Source: an uncultured Schlesneria sp. (lineage in GTDB: Bacteria > Planctomycetota > Planctomycetia > Planctomycetales > Planctomycetaceae). From it: DNA of 54,386 nt. Every line of letters begins with the position of its first letter. The first letter of the stretch is position 1. The notes under the pieces were generated by a model that did not search any database, had not been told where the DNA came from, and saw only the letters and a list, made by a program, of their open reading frames with translations. This document shows, one piece after another, positions 45,533-54,386 of this stretch. The position numbers were made by a program, and so were the translations under genes. The stretch lies in assembly GCA_903899985.1 (NCBI GenBank), contig CAIULL010000111.1, positions 1 through 54,386 of the forward strand, written 5' to 3'.

Positions 45533-46633
45533 CTATTCCGCGTGATTCTTCAGATTGGCGGCAACCTGATCCGGATGACGGTCTTCGTATTCCACCTTGT
45601 CACCGTCGTGAACCTGACGGATCCCCTCAAGCACGATCTTGTCGTTGACGTCGACACCCTTCTTGATGACATAAAGATCTTCTAATTCGTTCTGGACGAA
45701 GATCTCTCGTTGATGGGCGACGTCATCCTTGTCGACGACGAAAACATAACGCTTTTCCAGAACTTCGAAGACAGCCCGCTGAGGAATCACGATGGCATCA
45801 TTCTGAACCCGACTGATCAAGATCGTACCGGTCTGGCCGTGACGCAACAAGCGTTCAGGATTGGGGAAGTCGGCGCGAAATTTGATGTTCCCGGTCTCAT
45901 TATTGAAGTCTGCTTCGATCGCACCGATCTTGCCTTGTTCCGTGAAGATTTCGCCGTTGGCCAGTTTCAACTCGATCTTTAATTCCTCACGCAGCTTCGT
46001 ATCGGTCATGTATTTTAAATAATCCTTTTCGGGGACGTTAAAATAGACCCACATCAGGCTGTTATCGGACAAGGTCGTCAGAATCTCACCTTCCTGCACC
46101 AGGCTCCCCTGCTGGTGGAGCAGACGGTCGACGATGCCGTCAAAGGGGGCTTTGACTGTGGCAAAACCCAGTTCAGCCGCCGCCAGTTCGGCCTTCGCCG
46201 AAGCTTCTTTCAGCTTGGCTTCTGCCATTAATTTCTCGTTGTTCGACACGACTTTGTCGGCGACCAGCTTCGATGTGAAATTCAGATCGAGTTGTGCGAC
46301 GTTCTTTCTGGCCAGTTCGGCGTCGTATTTCGCCTGATAGATCGTCGGAATGACGTTGAACATCAGATCCCCCGCCTTCACCGACTGGCCTTCCTTAATG
46401 GGGATCGGCTCCAGGTACCCCATTTCGAGGGCGCGAATCTTAATGTGACGCTGCGAGTGAATCTGGCAGACATACTGCTGGGTCAGCGTTACCGCCTTCG
46501 ACTCGGGACTTGTCGCGACGATCTTATGAGCCTCGTGATGGTGCTCAGCAACTTGCTTGGCGCATCCAGGGGCGGTCAAAACGAGGGCGACGAGAGCAAC
46601 TGGTACAATCGACGGAAGTTTCATGGGAATCAT
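45533..46633 (-). CDS. RND efflux periplasmic adaptor (membrane-fusion protein)
   Basis: A 366-residue lipoprotein: signal MKLPSIVPVALVALVLTAPGC, then HHHEAH and the HlyD/AcrA architecture of barrel-sandwich halves (LEPIPIKEGQSVKAGDLMFNV; APFDGIVDRLLHQQGSLVQEGEIL) flanking a coiled-coil hairpin (about 110-150), then the beta-barrel and membrane-proximal domains (RHGQTGTILI, VFEVLEKRYVFVVDKDD). It links the permease to the outer-membrane factor. It is the first gene of the efflux operon. An ATG nine bases later is an alternative start. Confidence 0.92.
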   Translation of the reverse strand: MIPMKLPSIVPVALVALVLTAPGCAKQVAEHHHEAHKIVATSPESKAVTLTQQYVCQIHSQRHIKIRALEMGYLEPIPIKEGQSVKAGDLMFNVIPTIYQAKYDAELARKNVAQLDLNFTSKLVADKVVSNNEKLMAEAKLKEASAKAELAAAELGFATVKAPFDGIVDRLLHQQGSLVQEGEILTTLSDNSLMWVYFNVPEKDYLKYMTDTKLREELKIELKLANGEIFTEQGKIGAIEADFNNETGNIKFRADFPNPERLLRHGQTGTILISRVQNDAIVIPQRAVFEVLEKRYVFVVDKDDVAHQREIFVQNELEDLYVIKKGVDVNDKIVLEGIRQVHDGDKVEYEDRHPDQVAANLKNHAE

Positions 46634-47486
46634 TTCTCTGTTTTCATGCAGGTAATCAGACTTTCAGGGGAAAGTCGCGGGGCCAACCATGTCATTGAGA
46701 CGACATTCAGTCATCTCGTCGCGATCTCGATCACCCGGGTTTACAGCGGGTGACGACAGCAGTCAGACGAAATCTCAACTGCTGAAGAGTTCACAACGCA
46801 TCAAAAAACGCCTCTCCAAAAACCGCAGCAATATACATGAAATTAGGTTCGTATATCATATGCCATCTATCGACGCTTGGCAAACCCGTTTCTCAGTGGA
46901 CGGCCATTTCCAACGAAAGATTCAGGAAACTGAAACGAGCGGCGACTCAGGCGGTCACCGCACGCGAAATACGAAGTGCAGTTCGCACGCCAAATGATTA
47001 CGAGTGAACAATTCCTTCAGGAAATTCAGGAAAGCAGGTCATCGGTCCCGTTTCAAACTGGCGCCATGACCATTACGGTTTCCAATCGTCGCTGAATCCG
47101 TTTCGTGTCACTTAAATCCTTTTTATTTTTGATGTTGCAGAGAATCGACTGAAGCCGAAACCGAGTGGTAACGTGGACAAAAGACAAGCGACGTCGGCCG
47201 GTCGAATAACAATCCCGAAAGAATCAGGCTGTAAAATTCATTCCTTTCCACACCTTTCAGACTGAAAGAATTCTGCTCTTCGCAAAAGGAATCCTGAACC
47301 AGGATCGCTTGTTCAAATCCACTCGCTCGCTGTTTCGATATTGGGTTGCATGAAATGTAGGCAGCGATGTTTGAAATGTCAGCGATGAACTTTGGCGCGG
47401 GGATTCGTTCAGACGGATTTTCGAAGAACGTCGATGGCTTCTGACGCCGTCAATCCATTCGTAATTGCTTATCCAATAAGCATTCG
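46634..47486. other. Gene-free region upstream of the efflux operon
   Basis: About 850 bp with no supported gene. It must contain the efflux promoter (minus strand). A candidate operator is the inverted ATATAC (46831-46836) / GTATAT (46851-46856) pair. No regulator gene (TetR, MarR) adjoins. At 47466-47482 a 7-bp perfect hairpin lies directly after the dabA stop codon, without a T-run. Confidence 0.5.
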
Positions 47487-50024
47487 TTATTCCGTCCAAA
47501 CCGAATTGGAGCTGAATCTGTAAAAACGTCCAGTATCGAGAGCCATCAGCGATAACCAGCCATTCGTGACGAGATCACGAACTTTCGCATGCTTTTTGAC
47601 GATCTGCTCAATCGCATGTCGAGGAGCTTCCACGACAACAAGTAATCTCAGTGGTTCATGTTGAAATCGTTGTCCGTCATGGACCGACTGCCAGGGGAGG
47701 CCCGTCATGATGTCTCCCCCGTTTCCTTCGAAGACCCCGAATTGACCGACAACGTTATGGATCAGCTTGTTTCCGCTGCCAAAGGCGCGGTTATCAACGG
47801 TCGAGGCGTAATACTGAAGATTGATCCAGTTGGTCACGATCATCGGAGCAGTCATGATCAGCTCGAGTGTTTTGAACTCGGGATCGTTGTGGTAGTCGTA
47901 GCTGTGCAGAAAAGTCCGTCCACCAAGGTCAAGTCCGTTCGTCCGGGTTCGGGGTGCGATCACGAATGCCGCGTTCCCTGCCAGCCCCCATTCCGGCCGA
48001 ACTTCCGACCAGTCACGACTTCGTCGCAACAGGTCATCAGCGCTGGAATCAATAAATCGTTCGGTCCGTTCGCTTCGACAAAGCACGCCCGCTTGCTGGA
48101 CCCACGCCGTCACCTGAGCCAGATCGGCCGCATGAGTCGACGGCACAGAATGCATATCGAAGAACCGGATTTCGTCCGTGGTCGTATTGTGGACCGCGGC
48201 CATGAACAGGGTGTCGTCCGGGATGTGAATTCCTCGTTGACTTAAGCCCGCTCGAACACCGGGCGAATTCAGCAGGGCCACTGCCGCCCTGGCGTTTGGC
48301 TCACCCGAGTGTCCCCCGCATGCTCCGCAGTCGAGCCCCGCTTTATAGGGGTTATTGACGACGTCACAAACATGACCACACAAGGCAACGATCCGTCCGA
48401 AATTCGTCTTCAGTCCCAGATTTCGCAAGATTCCTTCCGCCACATCGATCTGAGTGTCACTGGAAATCCCCAACGATCCCTTTCCATCAATTTTCGGGCC
48501 ATCAATCTCCGGGCCCAGCGATTCGATCAGGTTCGAGGGAATGCCGTCCGCATCACCGTTTTTGACGGGTGGAACCAGTCCAAACGAGGTCATCAGAAGT
48601 TTGGGAAAGTAGGCCAGGCCAAGTGACTCGACAAACGAGAAGCAAGAAACGGCGGAGGTCTGAAATGACTTCCATGACTTTCGCGAAACCCGGATCGTTT
48701 TTCGATCTGCGATCGCTTGTGACGCCACCTGTTCCTCGGTACCACGCAATGACTCACGGATGCGAAAGCCTGGTTTCAGCAGGACAGGACACTGAGCCGG
48801 TCCGGTGGTTTCAGCGAACGGGATATATTCGAGTGCCACACCGAAGAAACCCGCGAAGCCGAATGTCTCGATCTCGTCACTGCAGGACTCCAGGTGACGC
48901 CGCATCACTTCGGACCTGACATCAATACAAAAGACGATTTGCAGCGTTTTTCGTTTCGTCTCGGCGGCTGATTCAGAGTGGCTCAAAAGCTTCTGGCACA
49001 GCTCTGCCTGATAAGACTTTTCGGTCGCCACTTGCAGGAGATATCGGACCAGGACATCTCGTTTCGGGGAGGTGACCACCTCTGGTTCTGCGGCGAACTC
49101 CGCGTCGACGGGATACAACCGGAGATTCTGTGGGATGCCAGGAACGGACCTGAGAGCCACATCGTACGCCAGCCGGATGGCGATCAGTCCGATCAGGTCT
49201 TCGTTTCGCTCGCCGTTGAACTCCGCTTGACGCACTCGATACTTGACGAAGGAGGTCCAGCCGGCGATTGAGAACAACTCGCACAGCAAAAACTGTCGCC
49301 AGCAGGACTGGGGAATTTCGAGGGCCTGCAGCATCTGCCTGATCGCCTCGTTTGCCGTCTCAGGCAGTTGTGCGACGAACGCTCGAAAACCTGTCAGGCC
49401 TAACAGGTCCATCCGCCAGCCGATCTGTGCTGCCGAGTGCCAGGCTTCGTAAAGTGACAGTCCCTGCCAGGGGCTTGACCAGATCGCCTGACCGTCATCG
49501 AAATGGGCTGCACAGTGCCGGGAAATGTCGTTGATGATGTGGCTGGACCAGTGACTTCCCAGTTTTCGGTCCACTGCGCCCGCCACCGTGAAGAATCTCG
49601 ATTCCAGTGTCTGGCCTGCCTGTGACGAGCGGTCGTTTTCGTCGAACAACGACGTGACATCAAAACCGTCGTACAGTTCTGGATATTCTTCCTGACATTG
49701 AGCGAACGCCAGTTCGATCTGATTTGGCGAGAGACGGCCTTGTTCCATCAGCGACTGGAAATACTCTTTCGGCATCAGCAGACTGCAGTCACGGACGCTG
49801 CTGAGCGTTTGTTGCGCGTCAAGAAACTTCTTTTCTGCCAGACCCATGAACGGGTTCACGGCGACATAGTCATTCAGTGGCCAGACGGGGGAGACGATCC
49901 GTTCGATCTCGGCAAGGACCTCGGCCAATGATTCGTTGACATCAGTCTGGTCAGAGTTCTCAACCGATAATTCGATCACGTCTAGATCCCGGGTTAGTTT
50001 TTCAGGCGCGAGGGAAGAAATCAC
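47487..50024 (-). CDS. Inorganic carbon uptake subunit DabA (DUF2309)
   Basis: An 845-residue soluble or peripheral protein of the DUF2309 family. The beta-carbonic-anhydrase-like zinc site is visible: Cys and Asp in VFCIDVRSE (about 365-367), His in CGHVC (about 549) and Cys in GLDCGACGGHSGEPNAR (about 564-567). WPLNDYVAVNPF near the N-terminus is also a family hallmark. DabA with DabB accumulates bicarbonate, apparently by vectorial CO2 hydration driven by an ion gradient. The start is GTG, 58 bp behind dabB. No RuBisCO or carboxysome gene is in the window, so an anaplerotic role is likelier than autotrophy; this is inference. Confidence 0.92.
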   Translation of the reverse strand: MISSLAPEKLTRDLDVIELSVENSDQTDVNESLAEVLAEIERIVSPVWPLNDYVAVNPFMGLAEKKFLDAQQTLSSVRDCSLLMPKEYFQSLMEQGRLSPNQIELAFAQCQEEYPELYDGFDVTSLFDENDRSSQAGQTLESRFFTVAGAVDRKLGSHWSSHIINDISRHCAAHFDDGQAIWSSPWQGLSLYEAWHSAAQIGWRMDLLGLTGFRAFVAQLPETANEAIRQMLQALEIPQSCWRQFLLCELFSIAGWTSFVKYRVRQAEFNGERNEDLIGLIAIRLAYDVALRSVPGIPQNLRLYPVDAEFAAEPEVVTSPKRDVLVRYLLQVATEKSYQAELCQKLLSHSESAAETKRKTLQIVFCIDVRSEVMRRHLESCSDEIETFGFAGFFGVALEYIPFAETTGPAQCPVLLKPGFRIRESLRGTEEQVASQAIADRKTIRVSRKSWKSFQTSAVSCFSFVESLGLAYFPKLLMTSFGLVPPVKNGDADGIPSNLIESLGPEIDGPKIDGKGSLGISSDTQIDVAEGILRNLGLKTNFGRIVALCGHVCDVVNNPYKAGLDCGACGGHSGEPNARAAVALLNSPGVRAGLSQRGIHIPDDTLFMAAVHNTTTDEIRFFDMHSVPSTHAADLAQVTAWVQQAGVLCRSERTERFIDSSADDLLRRSRDWSEVRPEWGLAGNAAFVIAPRTRTNGLDLGGRTFLHSYDYHNDPEFKTLELIMTAPMIVTNWINLQYYASTVDNRAFGSGNKLIHNVVGQFGVFEGNGGDIMTGLPWQSVHDGQRFQHEPLRLLVVVEAPRHAIEQIVKKHAKVRDLVTNGWLSLMALDTGRFYRFSSNSVWTE

Positions 50025-50082
50025 GTTGTTAGTCCAGGCTTCACGAGGAAACAGAAAGTCGGTTGTCGCGGCAGAATGTCAA

Positions 50083-51681
50083 TTATTGAACAGGTGCGGA
50101 CTGTCCCCAGAAACGTGCCGTCAGGCGTCGTGCGGGGATATCCAGGTACAATCCGTTCATGGCGTGGACGTAAAGCGTCCGGACAAGAGGAAGACTCGTC
50201 AGCGGAATGAAGATCGACTGCAGAACGCAGATGAATCCGAATCCGATGGCAACCAGCCAGAAAATCATGGTGTCCATCGATGACGGCGGCGTCTTCAGGT
50301 GCGGGACCGTCTCCGCAAGAATATTGTTCATCGTCAGAAAAGCGGCGTAATAACTGAAAGTGACGAGTGCGCCGGCACACAGACTGCGGACCGCCAGTCG
50401 CCAAGAACCTGCCGAAAAGCTGTTCCAAAGCATCTGGATCAGCGCGATCTGAAGTACAACTCCCAGGACCGCCGCCCCCGACTTGGTCTGCGGGTCGATC
50501 TGCATCAGCCACACGGGAGCGGCGCACAGTCCGATCCCAACGACGGTCGCGAGGGGAAGCACAACCAGTCTCCGCAAGAGCGACGGAGACGGGCCGGAAT
50601 CCGTTCGCATCCTCGCTGCCGATTCCAGCACGCTGCCGCAGCTGAGAAACGAGTAGGCCTTGTAGAGCGAATGAGCCACGATGTGCAGCATGGCCGCCGA
50701 GTAGGCACCGAGGCCGCACTGCAGCATCATAAAACCCATCTGTGCAATGGTGGAATACGCCAGGGAACGCTTGATACTTGTCTGTGTCAGCATCACCACG
50801 CTGCCGAACAGAGCGGTGAAGCCCCCCACGATCGCAAGGAGATCGAGTGCCGGGTCAGAGTGCGAGATCAGCGGACTCAGCCGGATGACAAGAAAACCTC
50901 CGGCATTGATGATCCCGGCGTGCATCAGAGCAGAAACCGGGGTGGGTGTTTCCATCGTGTCGGGCAGCCAGGTATGGAACGGGAACTGCGCGGATTTGGA
51001 AAGCGCCCCGAGTGCCAGGAAGACTCCGATCAGCGTCACCAGCAACGTTGGCTCTGCCGTGCTGTCGTTCATCACGGCGAAGAGATCTGTGTACTCGGAA
51101 CTGCCAAACTGCCAGAACGTGAGACCGAGTGCACAGAGCAGCATCAGGTCACCGAGTCGGCTGACGAGAAATTTCTTACGAGCGGCCCAGATCGCCCAGG
51201 ACCGATCAGGGTAGTGGGTCAGAAGCTGATGCAGACCATAGCTGGTCAGCATCCAGGCCGCCGTGAACATCACCAGATTCCGTGAGATGACCAGCAGCAT
51301 CACGGACCCCAGCGTAAAGGAAATCCAGCGGAGAAAACGACCTTGAGTCTCCTCGCCATGCAGATACCGCAGTGAATATCGCGAGATCACCAGGCCGACA
51401 AAGATGATCAGAAGCAGCATCACGATCGCCACGCGATCGATATAGATCCCGAATCCGATCGGGACGGGCCAGGTCATTTTGAAGAAGACGACATCAAGCG
51501 GACCATGCAAAGTCAGTAGAAGCGCCGTCGCAATCGCGAGACCACACGTGAAATACGCAATCAACATGACGAGCTTACGCATCATGGCGACATGCCGATT
51601 CGCCCAGGTGTCTGGAATCGACCCTGCCGAGAACAAGAGGAGAGGGGCGATCACGGGCACAATCGAGAACAAACTTGTCAT
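50083..51681 (-). CDS. Inorganic carbon uptake subunit DabB (NuoL/MrpA-like)
   Basis: A 532-residue integral membrane protein of the proton-translocating NADH dehydrogenase/antiporter family with about 13 hydrophobic segments. Typical signatures are KKFLVSRLGD, LGALSKSAQFPFHTWLPDTMETPTPVSALMHAGIINAGGFLVIR and SLAYSTIAQMGFMMLQCGLG, carrying the conserved Lys and His used for ion conduction. Its pairing with dabA rather than with nuo or mrp genes identifies it as DabB. It lies between the small membrane-protein gene (35 bp upstream) and dabA (58 bp downstream). Confidence 0.92.
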   Translation of the reverse strand: MTSLFSIVPVIAPLLLFSAGSIPDTWANRHVAMMRKLVMLIAYFTCGLAIATALLLTLHGPLDVVFFKMTWPVPIGFGIYIDRVAIVMLLLIIFVGLVISRYSLRYLHGEETQGRFLRWISFTLGSVMLLVISRNLVMFTAAWMLTSYGLHQLLTHYPDRSWAIWAARKKFLVSRLGDLMLLCALGLTFWQFGSSEYTDLFAVMNDSTAEPTLLVTLIGVFLALGALSKSAQFPFHTWLPDTMETPTPVSALMHAGIINAGGFLVIRLSPLISHSDPALDLLAIVGGFTALFGSVVMLTQTSIKRSLAYSTIAQMGFMMLQCGLGAYSAAMLHIVAHSLYKAYSFLSCGSVLESAARMRTDSGPSPSLLRRLVVLPLATVVGIGLCAAPVWLMQIDPQTKSGAAVLGVVLQIALIQMLWNSFSAGSWRLAVRSLCAGALVTFSYYAAFLTMNNILAETVPHLKTPPSSMDTMIFWLVAIGFGFICVLQSIFIPLTSLPLVRTLYVHAMNGLYLDIPARRLTARFWGQSAPVQ

Positions 51682-51716
51682 GGTCAGCTTCTTTCAGTCG
51701 GTCGGCGTCAGCAGGC

Positions 51717-51920
51717 TTATTTTTCGGCAATCGAGTTATCTTTTCGCAAAGGACGCAGAATCTCGCTGCTCGTGACACGCTTTCGTGAGGTTTCCTGCAC
51801 CGTCACCTGACCATCGAGTGACGATGATGAGATTCGCTGGTAATCCAGGATGAACCCGGCCGCAAACAAGAGAGCGATAAACCAGGAAGGAGTCTGATAA
51901 CCGGGCCAGCGTTGAAACAT
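51717..51920 (-). CDS. Small single-helix protein at the head of the dab operon
   Basis: A 67-residue protein with a membrane segment at about 12-26 (PSWFIALLFAAGFIL) and a charged C-terminus. An AAAGG site about eight bases upstream of the ATG supports translation, and its stop lies 35 bp before dabB on the same strand. No named family is known to me. An accessory or regulatory subunit of the Dab complex is a guess from position. A frame-shifted alternative reading of the same bases has no ribosome site. Confidence 0.6.
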   Translation of the reverse strand: MFQRWPGYQTPSWFIALLFAAGFILDYQRISSSSLDGQVTVQETSRKRVTSSEILRPLRKDNSIAEK

Positions 51921-52197
51921 CTTTCTTACCTTTCAATTGTGAGCGGAACTCGAAAATCGCGGACGGTCAACAGGTACGAACTCGATGAATTGGCTCTGAA
52001 TCCTGATTCCCGACTGATTTCTGAAACCCGCCTCGTTATGCGATCGCTGTTACGCGAACTAAGTTTCGTGTATTTGTATTCTGATATCGAGCCGAACGCA
52101 AGGGAAAATCCAAGAAAAACGATTTTCGTGCGGATTTTGTGACGAAATGACGATCACGAACCGCAAAAATTGAGAGCGAAGGGCATCAAAAGCCCCC

Positions 52198-52243
52198 ACC
52201 CCACCGCCCCCGCGGCGGTGGTTAACGGGCCTTTGCCCTACCG
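52198..52243 (+). repeat. 46-bp palindromic repeat, copy D
   Basis: CCTACCG-type copy. With its 49-bp tail it forms a 95-bp unit repeated once at 52293. Confidence 0.85.
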
Positions 52244-52292
52244 ATTGCCCTGAAATCGCGTTCGGGAAAACGATGTTTCAGGCAACGTTTGA

Positions 52293-52338
52293 ACCCCACC
52301 GCCCCCGCGGCGGTGGTCAACGGGCCTTTGCCCTACCG
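52293..52338 (+). repeat. 46-bp palindromic repeat, copy E
   Basis: CCTACCG-type copy, 95 bp after copy D; the 49-bp tails after D and E are also closely similar (GTTTCAGGCAACG shared). Confidence 0.85.
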
Positions 52339-52461
52339 ATCGCCATGAAATCGTGTTCGGGAAAATGATGTTTCAGGCAACGCCCGCACGACAACGCCCC
52401 TGGGTGATGCCGTTGCCCTGGCAAGTGCCATGAAATTGTGTGTCGTCGAACGTCAGTTCGG

Positions 52462-52506
52462 GCTGGTGCAAAGGCCCGTTGACCATCGCCGCGGGGGCGG
52501 TGGGGT
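52462..52506 (-). repeat. 46-bp palindromic repeat, copy F (CACCAG type)
   Basis: Reverse-oriented copy closing the cluster. It ends in the CACCAG variant, like copy A at the far end of the window. Confidence 0.85.
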
Positions 52507-52530
52507 GGCGTCGGATCGACGCCATCGCGA

Positions 52531-53448
52531 TTAAAAATATCCGTCTCGCTTTTTCAGCTCCATGGACCCTGCTTCGTCGTGGTCGATGATCCGGCCCTGT
52601 CGTTCCGAGTTCGTCGCCAGCAGCATTTCTTCGATGATCTCGGGAAGCGTCGTCGCGGAGCTTTCGATCGCTCCGGTCAGTGGGTAGCAGCCGAGTGTCC
52701 GGAAGCGGACCCGCTTCATCATTGGCGTTTCACCGGGCTGTAACCGCATCCGCTCGTCGTCGACCATAATCAAAGTTCCGTCTCGCTCGACGACCGGGCG
52801 AACGTCGGCCAAATAGAGGGGCACAATCGGGATATTTTCCAGGTGGATGTATTGCCAGACATCCAGTTCGGTCCAGTTACTGAGCGGGAAGACGCGGATG
52901 CTTTCCCCCTTGTTCAGTTTGCTGTTGTAGATATTCCAGAGCTCTGGCCGCTGGTTCTTCGGGTCCCACTGGTGCTGTCGGTCACGGAAACTGTAGACAC
53001 GTTCCTTCGCCCGGCTCTTTTCTTCATCACGGCGGGCACCGCCGAACGCCGCGTCAAACTGGTAGTGGTTCAGCGCCTGCTTCAGCGCCACGGTTTTCAT
53101 GATGTCGGTATGCGTTTTTGATCCATGGTCGAAGGGATTGATATTTTGAGCCTGTCCTTCGGGGTTGATCCAGACCTTCAGGTCCAGTCCCTGTTCGCGA
53201 CAGAACCGATCGCGGAACTCGTACATCGCCCGAAACTCCCAGGTCGTATCGACATGCAGCAGGGGAAAAGGGACCCGTCCGGGATAGAACGCCTTCTGGG
53301 CCAGCCGCAGCATCACGGTTGAATCTTTGCCAATCGAGTAGAACAGCACCGGACGTTCGAACTCGGCAGCCACCTCGCGAATGATGTGAATGCTTTCGGC
53401 CTCAAGCGCTTTCAAGTGGGCCAGTTTGTAATTAGCGAGATCGCTCAT
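52531..53448 (-). CDS. Sulfate adenylyltransferase subunit 2
   Basis: About 305 residues. The PP-loop ATPase motif YSIGKDST (about 50-57) and the family blocks [40 protein letters not shown] and [14 protein letters not shown] identify CysD. With CysN it converts ATP and sulfate to adenosine 5'-phosphosulfate in the cytosol. The ATG at 53448 ([18 protein letters not shown]) matches the family start and avoids overlap with the upstream gene. CysN normally follows cysD directly; here a repeat cluster does, so CysN must lie elsewhere or upstream beyond the window. Confidence 0.95.
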   Translation of the reverse strand: MSDLANYKLAHLKALEAESIHIIREVAAEFERPVLFYSIGKDSTVMLRLAQKAFYPGRVPFPLLHVDTTWEFRAMYEFRDRFCREQGLDLKVWINPEGQAQNINPFDHGSKTHTDIMKTVALKQALNHYQFDAAFGGARRDEEKSRAKERVYSFRDRQHQWDPKNQRPELWNIYNSKLNKGESIRVFPLSNWTELDVWQYIHLENIPIVPLYLADVRPVVERDGTLIMVDDERMRLQPGETPMMKRVRFRTLGCYPLTGAIESSATTLPEIIEEMLLATNSERQGRIIDHDEAGSMELKKRDGYF

Positions 53449-53465
53449 TTGTATTTCCAGTTCGA

Positions 53466-54338
53466 TTAAGGATTGCACCAGGCGCAATACCGTTGTGAGG
53501 CGGCTTTCACACCGTCTGAGCGCTCCCGTCGCTCACTGAACGGACATGACACGCAGCCGTAAATTTCTTCGGAAACCAGTTCCGTCGGCAGACGGCAGTA
53601 CTCGCACTGCAATCCCTTTTCGAAGCGAACAATCCCCCATCCGGGGGTACTGCAGGCGGGGCACTCTGCCGAAAGCCGTTGGCCCAGCTTCCTGGCGAGT
53701 TCTGCAATGACAGCCATGCGGGAAGGGTTCAGATGGGCCCGCATGTCGGTTTCCACCCAGACCTTTTCATCGTCGGACTGAGCCAGGCATGTGCGAAATG
53801 CTTCGTGCAATGCGTCCGGCGATTGAATTCCCTTGAAAATGACCGATCGATCGCGCCAGACATGGGGGCGAACAATCAACGCATGAGACGGGAACTGAGA
53901 TTTTTCGGCAAATCGATCCAGTTCTTCCAGCGAACTCAGGGAAGCGGTCCGATAGTTCGTTTTTTCACTCAGTAAAGATTCCTGTAAGTGAAATCCCCTG
54001 TGGTGATCGATGAAATGAAGAATCTCGTAATCGCACGGAAAGAAGGGGATCGTCGGATGAGGTCCAAAGCTCCCTTCGCTGGCGAGGCCATACGTGGCAC
54101 CCGTCATCTGCAGACCCAGTTCACACTTGCGGCGGACGCATTCGAAAGCGGTCCCTTCGCGATCCACCTCACCAGAGAATGTCCCCAGTTGATCCGTATC
54201 CGCGTCACAGGTGATGACTTCCGCAGAGAGTAATTCTTCAAAGGGGGGGCGGATGGCGACGGCTTTGTCATGCTTGGTCGTCAAGACAATCCGGCAGTTT
54301 TCATAAGGGGATCGGCGCACAGGGTCTGTTTGCTGCAT
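53466..54338 (-). CDS. DUF6671-like zinc-binding protein
   Basis: About 290 residues, cytosolic. The N-terminal part ([69 protein letters not shown]) looks like DUF6671-family proteins. The C-terminal 75 residues contain four CxxC pairs (CPAC, CEYC, CVSC, CAWC) that should hold two zinc ions. The function is unknown. The start is uncertain: ATG at 54338 or one at 54377, close to the window edge. It ends 17 bp before cysD on the same strand, so it may share an operon with it. Confidence in the family name is moderate. Confidence 0.65.
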   Translation of the reverse strand: MQQTDPVRRSPYENCRIVLTTKHDKAVAIRPPFEELLSAEVITCDADTDQLGTFSGEVDREGTAFECVRRKCELGLQMTGATYGLASEGSFGPHPTIPFFPCDYEILHFIDHHRGFHLQESLLSEKTNYRTASLSSLEELDRFAEKSQFPSHALIVRPHVWRDRSVIFKGIQSPDALHEAFRTCLAQSDDEKVWVETDMRAHLNPSRMAVIAELARKLGQRLSAECPACSTPGWGIVRFEKGLQCEYCRLPTELVSEEIYGCVSCPFSERRERSDGVKAASQRYCAWCNP

Positions 54339-54386
54339 GCGAAGCCTCGTTGATCCTGGCGCGGGCATCGCCCGCAACCCAATGGG

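Larger units (their letters stand above)
51921..52530. other. Repeat-rich region between cysD and the dab operon
   Basis: No supported gene. 51921-52197 should hold the dab promoter. 52198-52506 is a cluster of the 46-bp palindromic element: two plus-strand copies in a 95-bp tandem unit, a decayed third unit (about 52388-52440) and one reversed copy. Confidence 0.7.

Noticed and set aside
46831-46856. Operator for a TetR-type regulator of the efflux operon
   Set aside because: The inverted ATATAC/GTATAT is short and AT-rich, and no regulator gene is adjacent; kept only as a note in the region entry.
50299-51285. 328-codon plus-strand open frame opposite dabB
   Set aside because: Antisense of membrane-protein codons gives a charged product; no start signal.
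52198-52440. Possible CRISPR array
   Set aside because: Only two full 95-bp units, the sequences between repeats are themselves similar, and no cas gene is present.

Overview
This window reads as a chromosomal segment of a planctomycete, probably family Planctomycetaceae. The evidence is lineage-typical families: a DUF1559 prepilin-like protein, a very large secreted protein that combines a PVC-type beta-propeller with five CxxCH haem sites, a Hanks-type kinase, a sulfatase and several secreted or lipid-anchored proteins. Genes are mostly in short operons with few mobile sequences. The genus cannot be fixed from sequence alone.

Layout. 1-2.4 kb: an ion channel and an LssY_C membrane protein (minus strand), then a DUF202 membrane protein. 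2.9-7.7 kb: three tandem OprB-like porins. 7.8-11.7 kb: a secreted arylsulfatase, a secreted HAD phosphatase fused to a 2H phosphoesterase-like domain, and a four-helix membrane protein overlapping its end. 11.9-18.6 kb: housekeeping genes (tag, metG, an inositol monophosphatase, accD) with a small zinc-ribbon protein, a Cys/Pro-rich secreted protein and a protein kinase behind accD. 19-30.6 kb: a membrane protein, a TPR membrane protein, polA overlapping a D-xylonate dehydratase-family gene, an alkyltransferase-like protein, a His-rich protein, a TPR/mogA/lipoyl-like cluster, and a lipoprotein pair. 31-39 kb: the DUF1559 gene, a 0.9-kb gene-free block of nested inverted repeats, and the 1988-residue multihaem fusion. 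39.2-46.6 kb: a tripartite RND efflux system whose outer-membrane gene is separated from the pump gene by a truncated IS21-type IstA and a dense hairpin cluster. 47.5-51.9 kb: a dabA/dabB inorganic-carbon uptake operon led by a small membrane-protein gene. 52.2-54.3 kb: a repeat cluster, cysD and a DUF6671-like zinc protein.

Functional reading. The outer-membrane porins, sulfatase, secreted phosphatase, xylonate dehydratase and haem/propeller fusion suit an organism scavenging complex, often sulfated, polysaccharides. DabAB probably supplies bicarbonate for anaplerotic or acetyl-CoA carboxylation, since no carbon-fixation genes are seen here. A 46-bp palindromic repeat occurs in oriented pairs at two places 48 kb apart, with a third site holding one clear copy and a degenerate partner. 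It is the most distinctive non-coding signal in the window. No CRISPR array, rRNA or convincing tRNA gene was seen.
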